The notes beneath the pieces are model-generated. The model was not told where the DNA came from. It saw only the letters and a list, made by a program, of their open reading frames with translations, and made no database searches. Positions 1 through 8,597 of a DNA stretch of 30,131 bases are shown here, piece by piece (position 1 is the first letter of the stretch; each line of letters opens with the position of its first letter). The DNA comes from JADJNW01 sp033761835 (GTDB taxonomy: Bacteria; Bacteroidota; Bacteroidia; Chitinophagales; Saprospiraceae). The stretch lies in contig JANRME010000037.1 of NCBI GenBank assembly GCA_033761835.1, positions 1 through 30,131 of the forward strand. Reading direction: 5' to 3'. A program made the translations under genes and the position numbers.

Positions 1-988
1 AGAACTCAATCCAATTATATTCTTGTAAGCGAAGTGATAATTTAATTACATTGGTAAAAGCCCAAGGAGAAAGCCCTTCTTTATCAATCAACAAGCCCCT
101 TTCAATACCTGTGCGGTAAAAGTGAAGCGCTTCCGAAACATAAGCTTCCTTGCCTTGTCGAATTTTTCTTGCGCAATAATTAATGGCAAAAAGGTACATA
201 TCGGTAAGGTCATCTGCCGCGATAGAGGAGGCATCGGTATTTAAAAGCTTTTTTAAAACTGCAAAATGGTCTTCCTCTTCTTCTTTTAACAAGGCTTGAA
301 AAATAGTATAATATACTCGAATAACAGGCTCCCCAAAGAAATCCTGCTGCTCTAAATGTTGAATCCATGCTTCTGAAAAATTTAAAGTATAAGCTGCCTG
401 AAAAATAGTTTGCCGGTCGAGCATGGCACAAGCGATTTTGAGCCGCTGCAAAAAATAATATTTATCCAAATCATCTGCAAAATGCTGAAGATTGGCGTCA
501 AACTTTCGTATTCGTTGTCGCTGGAAATGATGCTCTCTTATTTCTGACCATTGCAACTGGGTCAAAAAAAAGACACTATTCTTTTCCATTGTAGCGGTTA
601 CCTTTTGTTCCAATAGGCGCGTTACTTGGTCATAGCTTTTGTAAAGGCCTCTTTCTGACAAGTTTTTCAAGAGCGCCAACGTCAATTGATAGGGCTGTTC
701 TTCGATTTCCCGAATTGCCAAAAAACGTTCGATTAGTTTACTCAAATTACTCATTAAATACCTTAATTGCTTGTCATCATAAGCCTGACCAGGAAAAACC
801 TGCTGGAATATATTTTTCTTAGCCAACATCGGCGCATCAAAATTCGGATAGGCAGCTTTTAAATAATGGAACAAACGGATAATCGTTTCATCTTGATTGT
901 AGTAAGAGGAAGTGATAAATTGTTCTAAATCATACAGTTCTGAAGGTTCGCAGGATTTAATTAAGTGTACTACTTTCGTTTTTTTCAT
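1..988 (-). CDS. Helical hypothetical protein, C-terminus beyond left edge
   Basis: An open frame starts at an ATG at 988 (MKKTKVVHLIKSC...) and stays open to the window edge, giving about 329 residues with no stop. The N-terminus has the pattern 'LIKS..P.E...L..FI.SSYYNQDE.I..LF.YL' followed by 'FPGQAYDDKQLRYLMSNLSK', then almost entirely helix-forming, Leu/Glu/Lys/Gln-rich sequence. I recall this pattern from a multi-copy Saprospiraceae family of cytosolic helical (TPR-like) proteins of unknown function; that assignment is from memory. There is no signal peptide and no transmembrane segment. It is transcribed divergently from the T9SS cargo gene, with about 250 bp of A/T-rich DNA between the starts. 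The C-terminus is not visible, so a further domain cannot be excluded. Confidence 0.8.
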   Translation of the reverse strand, partial: MKKTKVVHLIKSCEPSELYDLEQFITSSYYNQDETIIRLFHYLKAAYPNFDAPMLAKKNIFQQVFPGQAYDDKQLRYLMSNLSKLIERFLAIREIEEQPYQLTLALLKNLSERGLYKSYDQVTRLLEQKVTATMEKNSVFFLTQLQWSEIREHHFQRQRIRKFDANLQHFADDLDKYYFLQRLKIACAMLDRQTIFQAAYTLNFSEAWIQHLEQQDFFGEPVIRVYYTIFQALLKEEEEDHFAVLKKLLNTDASSIAADDLTDMYLFAINYCARKIRQGKEAYVSEALHFYRTGIERGLLIDKEGLSPWAFTNVIKLSLRLQEYNWIEF

Positions 989-1176
989 TTTAAAAATGTT
1001 AACAATTTATGTTCGGCAAATTTAAAGGTTTAACTGACAAATTTTTTAAACAAGTTATAAAAAATATTAATTTATAATTTAAAACCATTGTGTTTAAAGA
1101 TATAAATGCTTTAATATCTTTTTTAATAATTAAATAAGCAGCTATACATGCTGACAATATCGAAAAACTGTATTTT

Positions 1177-1204
1177 TTTGAACGCTTTGGCGAATGTACT
1201 TTTG
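1177..1204 (+). promoter_or_regulatory. Putative Bacteroidota promoter for the T9SS cargo/PepSY operon
   Basis: TACTTTTG at 1197-1204 matches the Bacteroidota -7 consensus TAnnTTTG. A T-run ending in TTTG (1177-1180) lies 16 bp upstream and may serve as the -33 element, although the spacing is slightly short. The -7 box overlaps the upstream in-frame ATG at 1194, which makes that ATG an unlikely start and supports the ATG at 1236. This is a motif match only. Confidence 0.45.
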
Positions 1205-1235
1205 TATCGTAAACACATGGAAAAATAGCTTTTGT

Positions 1236-2342
1236 ATGAGATGGTATTTGGTTGCCTTAATTTTTTGTAGTGTCATTTTTTATCGGACTGCTTCGGCACA
1301 AGTGGTTTGGCCTGGAGATGTCAACAATAACGGTATCGTAAATGGAGCTGATTTACTGTATTGGGGCGTCGCATTTGGTAGTAGCGGCCCTTCGAGGTCT
1401 GAAGTTTCTACTGATTGGCAGGCAGTTCCCTTGCTTTCATTTTGGACTCAAAACTTCCCTAATGGACTGAATTATGCCTATGCTGATTGTGATGGGAACG
1501 GCGTGGTAGATGAAGAAGATTTCGATAAAGCGATTGATGACAATTTCGGACTTACGAATGAAACGCCACAGCCAGATGGATACGCTAATGGGCAATTGGG
1601 TGCCGCGCCGCGCTTGCGTTTGCAACCTGACGCTGAGATCGTAGGCTTTGGCACTACGGTTAATATTGGCTTGAGTTTGGATGATTCGGCTATGCCTGTT
1701 TCTGATTTCTATGGCTTGGCATTTACCTTGAGTTATACGACCGGAATTTTGGAAGGAGATGATGGCCCTGATTTTGAATTAGCTGAAAATAGCTGGCTTG
1801 AAGCCGATAATTCTTATGTACAGGATTTGTTCGTTGACAATAATGGCCAAGGCCAAGCTCAATTAGCAATCACGCGTACCAACCAACAAGCTATTCCAAT
1901 CAATTCAGGTGAAATGGGTCGTTTTTCCATTGTCATCGAAGATATCATTGTGGGCAGAGATATCGATACCTTTCATCTGATAATCGATAGCATTTTATTA
2001 ATCAATGATAAATTCGCTAAAATCCCCGTCGCCCCTGATACGGTGACCATCATCGTATCCAAAGACCCTAAAATAACTGCGACTAATGAAAATTCATTAT
2101 TACAAACGCTTAATATATTTCCTAATCCCGCCCAAAGCGAATTGAATATAGTATCTCAAATTCCGATTCAAGAGCTTAATCTTATTGACAATTTTGGCAG
2201 GGTTTTGCCCTTAGAATTGGAAGTATTGCAAAGAGGTGCGCATCGTATTTCCTTACCCGTTCTAGCCAGCGGTGTGTATTGGCTTTCTGCCAAAACGCCT
2301 GGAGGTGTAATAATTAGAAAAATCATTATAATAAGTAAATAA
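1236..2342 (+). CDS. Secreted T9SS cargo protein with dockerin-like and cohesin-like regions
   Basis: The protein has 368 residues from the ATG at 1236. A further in-frame ATG at 1194 is rejected because it would put 14 polar residues before the signal peptide and overlaps a promoter-like box. Residues 1-21 are a signal peptide ending ASA/Q. Two calcium-loop segments follow, as in type I dockerins: DVNNNGIVNGADLL near 28-41 and DCDGNGVVDEEDF near 85-97, with acidic and Asn residues at the EF-hand ligand positions. The middle (about 125-240) resembles a cohesin-type beta-sandwich (FYGLAFTLSY..GILEGD). The last 80 residues are a type A Por secretion sorting domain (NIFPNPAQSELNI ... GVYWLSAKTPGGVIIRKIII). 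It is therefore probably exported by Sec and T9SS and anchored at or released from the surface. Ligand and function are unknown. The next gene starts 14 bp downstream and is probably co-transcribed. Confidence 0.85.
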   Translation: MRWYLVALIFCSVIFYRTASAQVVWPGDVNNNGIVNGADLLYWGVAFGSSGPSRSEVSTDWQAVPLLSFWTQNFPNGLNYAYADCDGNGVVDEEDFDKAIDDNFGLTNETPQPDGYANGQLGAAPRLRLQPDAEIVGFGTTVNIGLSLDDSAMPVSDFYGLAFTLSYTTGILEGDDGPDFELAENSWLEADNSYVQDLFVDNNGQGQAQLAITRTNQQAIPINSGEMGRFSIVIEDIIVGRDIDTFHLIIDSILLINDKFAKIPVAPDTVTIIVSKDPKITATNENSLLQTLNIFPNPAQSELNIVSQIPIQELNLIDNFGRVLPLELEVLQRGAHRISLPVLASGVYWLSAKTPGGVIIRKIIIISK

Positions 2343-2355
2343 AAACAATTCAATT

Positions 2356-3339
2356 ATGAAGAAGCTATCAAATTGGCTGCCTTTTATAGGCATTCTATTA
2401 CTTGTTTCCAGTTGTTATAATACGCCCGGTGACGATGATTTCACCCCCGGCAATTTACCAGCGGGTATCCTGGAGTTTATTACTGAAAATTATTCGGGTT
2501 ATCGTTTCGAGGACGTTCACACCGAAGATATTTGTAGTGATTCGCTTGTATTAGAAGTGGAATTGGAAGATGGCCCAGGCCCGGATGTGGATTTGTATTT
2601 TTCATTGGATGGCACTTTCCTCTTTGCAGCTAAAGATATTTCTGTAAATGATCTGCCCCAAGCAGTCGCAAATGCTATTACGACAGGATTCCCAAGCTAT
2701 GTCATTGACAATAATAGTGATGATTTAGAACGCTTTGAGTTTGAGAATGGCAGTGTACAATTCAAAGTAAAATTGAGACCTGCCGTAGGTTCTGGCTCAA
2801 GTCTTGAGGTTATTTTCGATGCAAATGGTACGGTCATTTGCCAGGATGGAAGCGGCAGCAATGGCAATGATGATAATGGTGGTGACGATAATGGCAATAA
2901 TGGTAGTGGAGATGATAACAGCAATAATAATGGTGGCAATAATAATAGTGGCGTGCCAAGCAGTGTCTCTAATTACGTCAGTACAAATTATCCTGGGTAT
3001 CGTATTAGCAGCGCTCATAACGAAGACCTTTGCGATCATTCCATCGTACTAAAAGTAGAATTGGAAGATGGCCCTGGACCGGATGTGGATTTGTATTTTA
3101 AATTAAGTGGCGAATTCCTGTTTGCTGCAAAAGAAATTTCACCCTCTAATTTGCCAAATGCAGTAAAAGCAGCGATTGCATCAAGATTTCCAGGACTTGA
3201 TATTGAAGATGATGAAACCGAGCGCTATGAATTCCCTAATGGCACGGTGCAATACAAAGTAGAACTGGAGCGCGATTCCGGCTCTGACATCGAAGTTGTT
3301 TTCAGCGCCAATGGCGATATTCTATGTAGAAAAGATTGA
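2356..3339 (+). CDS. Lipoprotein with duplicated PepSY-like units
   Basis: The 327-residue product begins with a lipoprotein signal (MKKLSNWLPFIGILLLVSSC; lipid-bearing Cys20). After processing it contains two copies of a module of about 120 residues (roughly 36-157 and 200-327), joined by a linker rich in Gly, Asn and Asp (about 158-198). Each module has two halves. One carries VELEDGPGPDVDLYF and a C-terminal D/SG.FLFAAK turn. The other carries LP.AV..AI...FP and an ERFEF.NG.VQFKV / EVIF.ANG strand pattern. These are typical of PepSY_like (PF11396-type) lipoproteins, so the protein has about four PepSY-like units. Such proteins are periplasmic or surface-associated, and their biochemical role is unsettled. 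Each module carries a Cys near its first strands (IC/LC) and one near its end (IC/LC), which could form disulfides. It is the second gene of the operon with the T9SS cargo gene. Confidence 0.8.
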   Translation: MKKLSNWLPFIGILLLVSSCYNTPGDDDFTPGNLPAGILEFITENYSGYRFEDVHTEDICSDSLVLEVELEDGPGPDVDLYFSLDGTFLFAAKDISVNDLPQAVANAITTGFPSYVIDNNSDDLERFEFENGSVQFKVKLRPAVGSGSSLEVIFDANGTVICQDGSGSNGNDDNGGDDNGNNGSGDDNSNNNGGNNNSGVPSSVSNYVSTNYPGYRISSAHNEDLCDHSIVLKVELEDGPGPDVDLYFKLSGEFLFAAKEISPSNLPNAVKAAIASRFPGLDIEDDETERYEFPNGTVQYKVELERDSGSDIEVVFSANGDILCRKD

Positions 3340-3368
3340 TCTTTCAAAAACTGATTCAAAAAGTGTAG

Positions 3369-3407
3369 GTTCGAGCCTGTCTGCAAAAGAGGGCTCGAAC
3401 TTTTTTT
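3369..3407 (+). terminator. Rho-independent terminator after the PepSY lipoprotein gene
   Basis: A 9-bp perfect stem, GTTCGAGCC (3369-3377) with GGCTCGAAC (3392-3400), encloses a 14-nt loop and is followed directly by seven T residues. It lies 29 bp after the stop codon and closes the two-gene operon. The remaining DNA up to the next gene (3408-3593) is A/T-rich with no further clear feature. Confidence 0.85.
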
Positions 3408-3593
3408 AGCTACCTACCAAAATTATAATTTCATAAAATTAGAACCCCTTCTATTTTCCCATTCCTGCCAAAAAGCAAGTTTTATTATAGAATCCGTCAA
3501 AATGTTTTATTTTAACTGAAAAATAAGACCAATCCTCGTGTCTGAAAAGAAAGGCATTGAGAAGCTAATTTATTCAATTAAAAATTTGAACGG

Positions 3594-6500
3594 ATGAGAC
3601 AAAGCATCTTAAAATCCATGTTACTTGTGCTATTACTATCCATAGTAATACCTGCGCTTGCGCAAAGAAATAAGGCAGATACAAAGGCGGAAGCCACAAA
3701 AAAAGAAGAAAAGAAAGAACATTATTTGGACAAAGTCTCGCTTTCGGGCTTGAAGTTTCGCTCGGTGGGACCTGCACTTACCTCCGGACGTATTGCAGAT
3801 GTTGCAGTGCACCCTGAAAATAGTAGTGTTTATTATGTAGCTTCTGCTTCTGGCGGAGTCTGGAAAACTGAAAATAACGGCACAACTTTCGAGCCAATTT
3901 TTGATGGACAAGGCTCTTATTCAATCGGTTGTGTTACGATTGATCCGAATAATCCCAATATCGTTTGGGTGGGTACGGGCGAAAATAACAACCAACGCTC
4001 GGTGGCATACGGCGATGGCGTCTACAAATCGGAAGATGGCGGCAAATCCTGGAAAAATGTAGGCTTAAAGGAGTCTGAGCATATCGGCAAAATCGTAGTT
4101 GACCCGCGCAATTCGGACGTAGTTTTCGTGGCAGCTTATGGGCCGCTTTGGTCGGCTGGCGGCGATCGCGGCATTTACAAAACTTCCGATGGTGGCAAAA
4201 CATGGGGGCAAGTATTAAAGATTGACGAACATACTGGCGTCAATGACATTATCATTGATCCAAGAAACCCTGATGTGATGTATGCAGCAGCGCATCAGCG
4301 TCGGCGGCATGTGTTTACGTATGTGGGTGGTGGGCCGGAAAGTGGCGTTTACAGATCAAAAGACGGTGGTAAAACTTGGGAGAAAGCGAATCGTGGCCTG
4401 CCTGCTGGCAAAATGGGGCGCGTTGGCTTAGCCATAGCGCCATCCGATCCTGAAATTTTATACGCTATCGTTGAAGCGGAAGGCAACAGTGGTGGTTTTT
4501 TTGCTTCTACCGATCGCGCTGCTACTTGGGAGAAACGTGGCAGCCACAATACCAGTGGAAATTATTATTCGGAAATCGTGGTGCATCCGACGAATTCAGA
4601 GATGATTATTTCGATGGATGTATTCAATCAGTTTTCTAAAGATGGTGGCAGAACCTGGGGGCGTTGGAGTGAAGAATTCAAGCATTGGGACAACCATTGT
4701 CTTTGGATTGATCCTAAAAATCCTGACCATTACCTCGCAGGTTGCGACGGTGGTTTGTACGAAAGTTTTGATGCCGCGAAAACCTGGAATTTTAAAGAGA
4801 ACTTACCAGTTACGCAATTCTACAAAGTTGCCGTCGACAATTCAGAGCCATTCTATTACATCTATGGCGGTACGCAAGATAATTACAGCTTGGGCGGCCC
4901 TTCGCGCACGATTTCCAGTCATGGTATTATGAATGCGGATTGGTTTGTGACACAAGGCGGCGATGGTTTTGAGTCGCAGGTTGATCCGAATAATCCAAAC
5001 ATTGTTTATGCGCAGTCGCAGCACGGGAATTTGGTTCGGTTTGATCGGGCCAGTGGAGAGTCTATGGATATTCAACCTCAGCCATCCAAAGGCGAAGATA
5101 ATTTCCGTTGGAACTGGGATGCTCCGTTGACGATTTCTGCGCATCATCCCACCAGGCTTTATTTTGCTGCAAATAAACTGTTTAAAACAGATAACCGAGG
5201 CGATAGCTGGCAAGCCATTAGCCCAGATTTGACGCGGCAAATGGATCGGAACAAATTGCCTGTAATGGGACGTGTGCAAAGCATTGACGCGGTTGCCAAA
5301 AATCAGTCTACTTCCGAATACGGCAATATTGTTGCGTTTTCTGAAAGCCCATTGAAAGAAAATTTATTATACGTTGGCACAGATGACGGCTTGATTCAAG
5401 TGACCGAAGATGGCGGCAAAACCTGGCGCAAGATCGAATCTGAAAAAATCAGCGGCGTGCCGGAGCGTTGTTATGTCAACTATCTTCTGGCTTCGCAGCA
5501 TGATGAAAATGTGGTATATGTAGCGTTCAACAATCACAAGGATGGCAATTTTAAACCCTACGTTTATAAAAGCACCGACAAAGGGCGCACCTGGACGAGC
5601 ATTACTTCCAATTTGCCTGAGCGCGGCTCTACTTATAGTCTCGCTGAAGATCATGTGGACAGAGATTTGTTGTTCGTAGGTACTGAATTTAGTTGCTTTG
5701 TAACAGTTGATGGCGGTAAGTACTGGAAAAAACTGAGTGCTGGCCTGCCGACCATAGCGGTGCGCGATATGGCGATTCAAAAGCGCGAGAATGACTTAGT
5801 GTTGGGTACTTTCGGCCGCGGATTTTATGTATTGGATGATTACTCGCCTTTGCGGCAAATGAAGGAACAGCAACTCCAGGCGGCGGCACAAATTTTCCCG
5901 ATCAAGGATGGCTTATTGTATTTGGAATCAACATTATTAGGCACTTTGGGCGGTAAGAAAGGATTCCAGGGCCACACTATGTACGCAGCAGAAAATCCTG
6001 AAATTGGCGTTACTTTCACTTATTTTGTAAAAGAAGGCGTCAAAACCCTGAAACAAAAACGCCAGGAAGACGAGCAAGCGAAAATCAAAAAAGGCGAAGC
6101 CATTCGCTACCCAACGTATGAGGAGCTAAAAGCGGAAGAAAGTGAAGAAGCATCTTATTTATTATTCACGATCCGGGATATGTCTGGCAATATCGTTCGA
6201 AAATTGAAAACGAGCGTTCGTACAGGTGTGAATCGTATTGTTTGGGATGGTCGCACCCCATCTTTATCGCCAGTGAGAGTTGGCGGTGCTGGTGGCGGCG
6301 GATTTGGGGGCGGAGGTGGTAATTCTGGCATTATGGTGATGCCAGGCGATTATACTGTTTCGCTTTCGCAAAGTATCAACGGAGAAATCAAGGAATTGGT
6401 AGCGCCGATTCAATTCAAAATCAATTCTTTAGGTGGCGTGACCCTGCCGGCGAGTGATCGCAAAGCTTTGGTCGAATTCCAGAAAGAAGCGCAAGAATTG

Positions 6501-6929
6501 CAACGTGTAATTGCAGGCGCCAATACGATGCTGGGTGACATTAATACGCGGGTACGTGCGATGCGCATGGCTTTGGATGCAGTAGCGCTTCCACCAACGG
6601 AATTAACCTCTGATCTAAAAAAGATCGAAGATAAATTAGAGAAAATCAACTTGGTGATGTCAGGTGATCGCATTGCTTCGCGTGTAGATATGCCGACCAA
6701 ACCAGGCGTCAATAATCGCTTGGGGACATTGTTCGGAGCAGCGGGTTCTACTTCCGCGCCTACGCAAGCGCAAAAAGATGCTTTGAAAATTGCCAAAGAA
6801 GAATTCGCGCCCATTGTATCGGAAATTCGGAATATCATGGAAACGGATATCAAAAACTTGGAGCGCAAACTCGAAGACGCCGGAGCGCCTTACACGCCTG
6901 GTCGGATGGTGGAGATAGGAAAACAGTAG
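3594..6929 (+). CDS. Exported BNR/sortilin-type beta-propeller protein ('glycosyl hydrolase' family)
   Basis: The protein has 1111 residues. Residues 1-23 are a signal peptide (ending ALAQ). The N-terminal half holds a long series of Asp-box/BNR motifs, including SEDGGKSW near 146, then TSDGGKTW, SKDGGKTW, SKDGGRTW, TEDGGKTW, STDKGRTW and TVDGGKYW. These are spaced as in VPS10/sortilin-like beta-propellers, and a conserved start (FRSVGPALTSGRIADVAV) is typical of the large Bacteroidota/Acidobacteria group annotated as 'WD40/YVTN/BNR repeat glycosyl hydrolase'. A FlgD-like Ig strand pattern follows (IRDMSGNIVRKLK ... NRIVWDGR), then a Gly-rich stretch near 897-911 and a helical C-terminal region. 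No glycosidase catalytic motif was recognised, so the 'hydrolase' name is not supported here. It ends without a T9SS sorting domain or lipobox, so a periplasmic location is most likely. It appears to be monocistronic. Confidence 0.85.
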   Translation: MRQSILKSMLLVLLLSIVIPALAQRNKADTKAEATKKEEKKEHYLDKVSLSGLKFRSVGPALTSGRIADVAVHPENSSVYYVASASGGVWKTENNGTTFEPIFDGQGSYSIGCVTIDPNNPNIVWVGTGENNNQRSVAYGDGVYKSEDGGKSWKNVGLKESEHIGKIVVDPRNSDVVFVAAYGPLWSAGGDRGIYKTSDGGKTWGQVLKIDEHTGVNDIIIDPRNPDVMYAAAHQRRRHVFTYVGGGPESGVYRSKDGGKTWEKANRGLPAGKMGRVGLAIAPSDPEILYAIVEAEGNSGGFFASTDRAATWEKRGSHNTSGNYYSEIVVHPTNSEMIISMDVFNQFSKDGGRTWGRWSEEFKHWDNHCLWIDPKNPDHYLAGCDGGLYESFDAAKTWNFKENLPVTQFYKVAVDNSEPFYYIYGGTQDNYSLGGPSRTISSHGIMNADWFVTQGGDGFESQVDPNNPNIVYAQSQHGNLVRFDRASGESMDIQPQPSKGEDNFRWNWDAPLTISAHHPTRLYFAANKLFKTDNRGDSWQAISPDLTRQMDRNKLPVMGRVQSIDAVAKNQSTSEYGNIVAFSESPLKENLLYVGTDDGLIQVTEDGGKTWRKIESEKISGVPERCYVNYLLASQHDENVVYVAFNNHKDGNFKPYVYKSTDKGRTWTSITSNLPERGSTYSLAEDHVDRDLLFVGTEFSCFVTVDGGKYWKKLSAGLPTIAVRDMAIQKRENDLVLGTFGRGFYVLDDYSPLRQMKEQQLQAAAQIFPIKDGLLYLESTLLGTLGGKKGFQGHTMYAAENPEIGVTFTYFVKEGVKTLKQKRQEDEQAKIKKGEAIRYPTYEELKAEESEEASYLLFTIRDMSGNIVRKLKTSVRTGVNRIVWDGRTPSLSPVRVGGAGGGGFGGGGGNSGIMVMPGDYTVSLSQSINGEIKELVAPIQFKINSLGGVTLPASDRKALVEFQKEAQELQRVIAGANTMLGDINTRVRAMRMALDAVALPPTELTSDLKKIEDKLEKINLVMSGDRIASRVDMPTKPGVNNRLGTLFGAAGSTSAPTQAQKDALKIAKEEFAPIVSEIRNIMETDIKNLERKLEDAGAPYTPGRMVEIGKQ

Positions 6930-6998
6930 CTTGTAGCGGCTGCTTCAGCTGCTGCAAATTCTTCGACAACTAAAGCTAGCCATTATCCTCTTACTATC

Positions 6999-7032
6999 AA
7001 AAGTGTCATTCTTTAATAAGAATGACACTTTT
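6999..7032. terminator. Bidirectional terminator between convergent genes
   Basis: A perfect 15-bp inverted repeat (AAAAGTGTCATTCTT at 6999-7013 and its complement at 7018-7032) has a 4-nt loop (TAAT). The arms begin with A4 and end with T4, so the hairpin provides a short U-run on either strand. It lies between the stop codons of the converging beta-propeller and DUF2252 genes. Confidence 0.85.
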
Positions 7033-7075
7033 CTTTATTTTATGACAAAGAAGTAAATGGTTTAATTTCACTTCA

Positions 7076-8410
7076 TTACAACCCCTCAAATAAATGATTC
7101 CTGAATGCGTCCACAAACAGATCGTAATCATCTCGAACGGTTTCGCCGTAAGCTAATCCAAAGTCGGTCATATCATTCACAAATGCCTCTTCTTTGCCTT
7201 TGAGTACCGCATAAATGGCTTGATCCGTGGAGAAAGGCACTACCTGCGTATCGCTATCCATGTCCGATACGCAATGGATTTTGGCAACCGCCTGCCCTAA
7301 AGAAGTGACTACTTCAAGAATATCATTGAGCGAGTTAATATCGCCCCATTCTAAGTCATTATTATAAGGAGAGTATTCACTTACAAATTGGCCTACGCCG
7401 TCAATTTCCGTATAACCGATCCAAGGATCAGCGTGGGCTTGCAGTGCGCGCTGAGAAAGCACCGTGCGGTGGCCATTATTTTTGAAAAATTTCCGAATAT
7501 CATCGTTTTTAGTGACTCTACTGGCAGAAGGTGTTTGCCCTATTTTCATAGAAAGAATAATGTCGTTTTCCAAAGCTTGATTTGGTCCTTCCATCAAAAT
7601 CGAATAAAGTTGATAACCTGCACTGCCAATACCGGTGCTTTTGAGTTCTACAATGTCTTTTATATTGTAATTCATGCTTTGCTGGCGCTTGCTGGCAGGA
7701 ATCGTTTTCAGATAACGCTTGAAAGCAGCGTCTACCTTGCGGCGCGTTTGATAACTGATTGCAAGGCTGACTTTATTGCGACGAAAACGGCGATCATAAT
7801 CCACAATTTCAGTGACACCATCCAGCAGCCCAATACGAGAACTCAATCGGGCTTCGAGCAGTACTTGCTTGAGTTTGCCAGAGGTATTGTCCAAAGTTAA
7901 AGCGAAGCCTTTGGTTTGTTGATCTTCTGCAAATTCTGCAACCTGACGTGCGTAGCTACGCATACAAGCGCTGATGATTTGTCGAATATCGTTATCGCTA
8001 AGTGCTTTGGCAAAGCCAATTAAGGCAAGGCTTGCCCCAAGGCGCTTCAAATCCCAGGTAAAAGGAGCGACCCAAGCTTCGTCGAAGTCGTTTACATCAA
8101 AAACAAGTAGCCCTTCGCTATTCATGTAAGTGCCGAAATTCTCACAATGCAAATCGCCGTGAATCCAAATTCTGCTGGTCTTTTCATCTAAAAAAGCCCG
8201 ATCGTCTAATCGTGCCATATCGCTGAAAAACAAGGCGGCGCTACCTCGATAAAAAGCGAAAGGTGTAGCAGCCATTTTGCGAAACTTGCCTCGCCAGGCA
8301 TCCGCGTCCGCCTGAATCATACTGCTGAAGGCATCGGTAAATACTTTTACAATGTATTGCTGACGCTGCTCCTCCTGCGCTGTTTGCAAGGGTTGGGTAA
8401 ATGTGCTCAT
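7076..8410 (-). CDS. DUF2252 family protein (kinase/phosphotransferase-like fold)
   Basis: The product has 444 residues and starts at the ATG at 8410. It shows the hallmarks of DUF2252: FAFYRG at 51-56, HGDLHCEN at 84-91 and VFDVNDFDE at 103-111, followed by WDLKRLGASLAL. The HGDxHxxN and DxNDFD motifs resemble the catalytic loop and metal-binding Asp of aminoglycoside-phosphotransferase-like kinases (established fold similarity), so a small-molecule or protein phosphotransferase activity is plausible. The substrate is unknown. It has no signal peptide or membrane segment and is therefore cytosolic. It stands alone on the minus strand, convergent with the propeller gene and divergent from the small membrane protein gene. 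Confidence 0.85.
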   Translation of the reverse strand: MSTFTQPLQTAQEEQRQQYIVKVFTDAFSSMIQADADAWRGKFRKMAATPFAFYRGSAALFFSDMARLDDRAFLDEKTSRIWIHGDLHCENFGTYMNSEGLLVFDVNDFDEAWVAPFTWDLKRLGASLALIGFAKALSDNDIRQIISACMRSYARQVAEFAEDQQTKGFALTLDNTSGKLKQVLLEARLSSRIGLLDGVTEIVDYDRRFRRNKVSLAISYQTRRKVDAAFKRYLKTIPASKRQQSMNYNIKDIVELKSTGIGSAGYQLYSILMEGPNQALENDIILSMKIGQTPSASRVTKNDDIRKFFKNNGHRTVLSQRALQAHADPWIGYTEIDGVGQFVSEYSPYNNDLEWGDINSLNDILEVVTSLGQAVAKIHCVSDMDSDTQVVPFSTDQAIYAVLKGKEEAFVNDMTDFGLAYGETVRDDYDLFVDAFRNHLFEGL

Positions 8411-8466
8411 GAACTTTTTTTTTAACTAGGGTTTAATAAAATATTTAGTCGTTGGGAGTTTGGTAC

Positions 8467-8517
8467 TCCATTTCCATGCGAAAATACGAAGTTGTAGTTG
8501 TCATATTAGGAAATGGA
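8467..8517. repeat. Inverted repeat in a divergent promoter region
   Basis: TCCATTTCC (8467-8475) and its exact complement GGAAATGGA (8509-8517) flank a 33-bp spacer in the 187-bp region between the divergent DUF2252 gene and the gene at 8598. This geometry could suit a dimeric regulator bound at two sites, or could be chance. No regulator is encoded next to it. Confidence 0.3.
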
Positions 8518-8597
8518 ATAATTTATTTTAAATTCTTTTGCAAAATACCGAAGCCGGTATTCGAGCGTTTTCAAAGAAACCTAAATCCTTCACTACC

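Noticed and set aside
1194..1235. Earlier ATG for the T9SS cargo gene
   Set aside because: It overlaps a TAnnTTTG box and would put 14 polar residues before a normal signal peptide.
2797..3052. Low-complexity open frames in both directions over the PepSY linker
   Set aside because: They arise from the repetitive Gly/Asn/Asp codons of the lipoprotein linker.
4842..5279. 145-codon frame on the minus strand
   Set aside because: It is antisense to the conserved beta-propeller region and has no domain or regulatory context.
7388..7900. 170-codon frame on the plus strand
   Set aside because: It is antisense to the conserved DUF2252 gene, with no recognisable domain.
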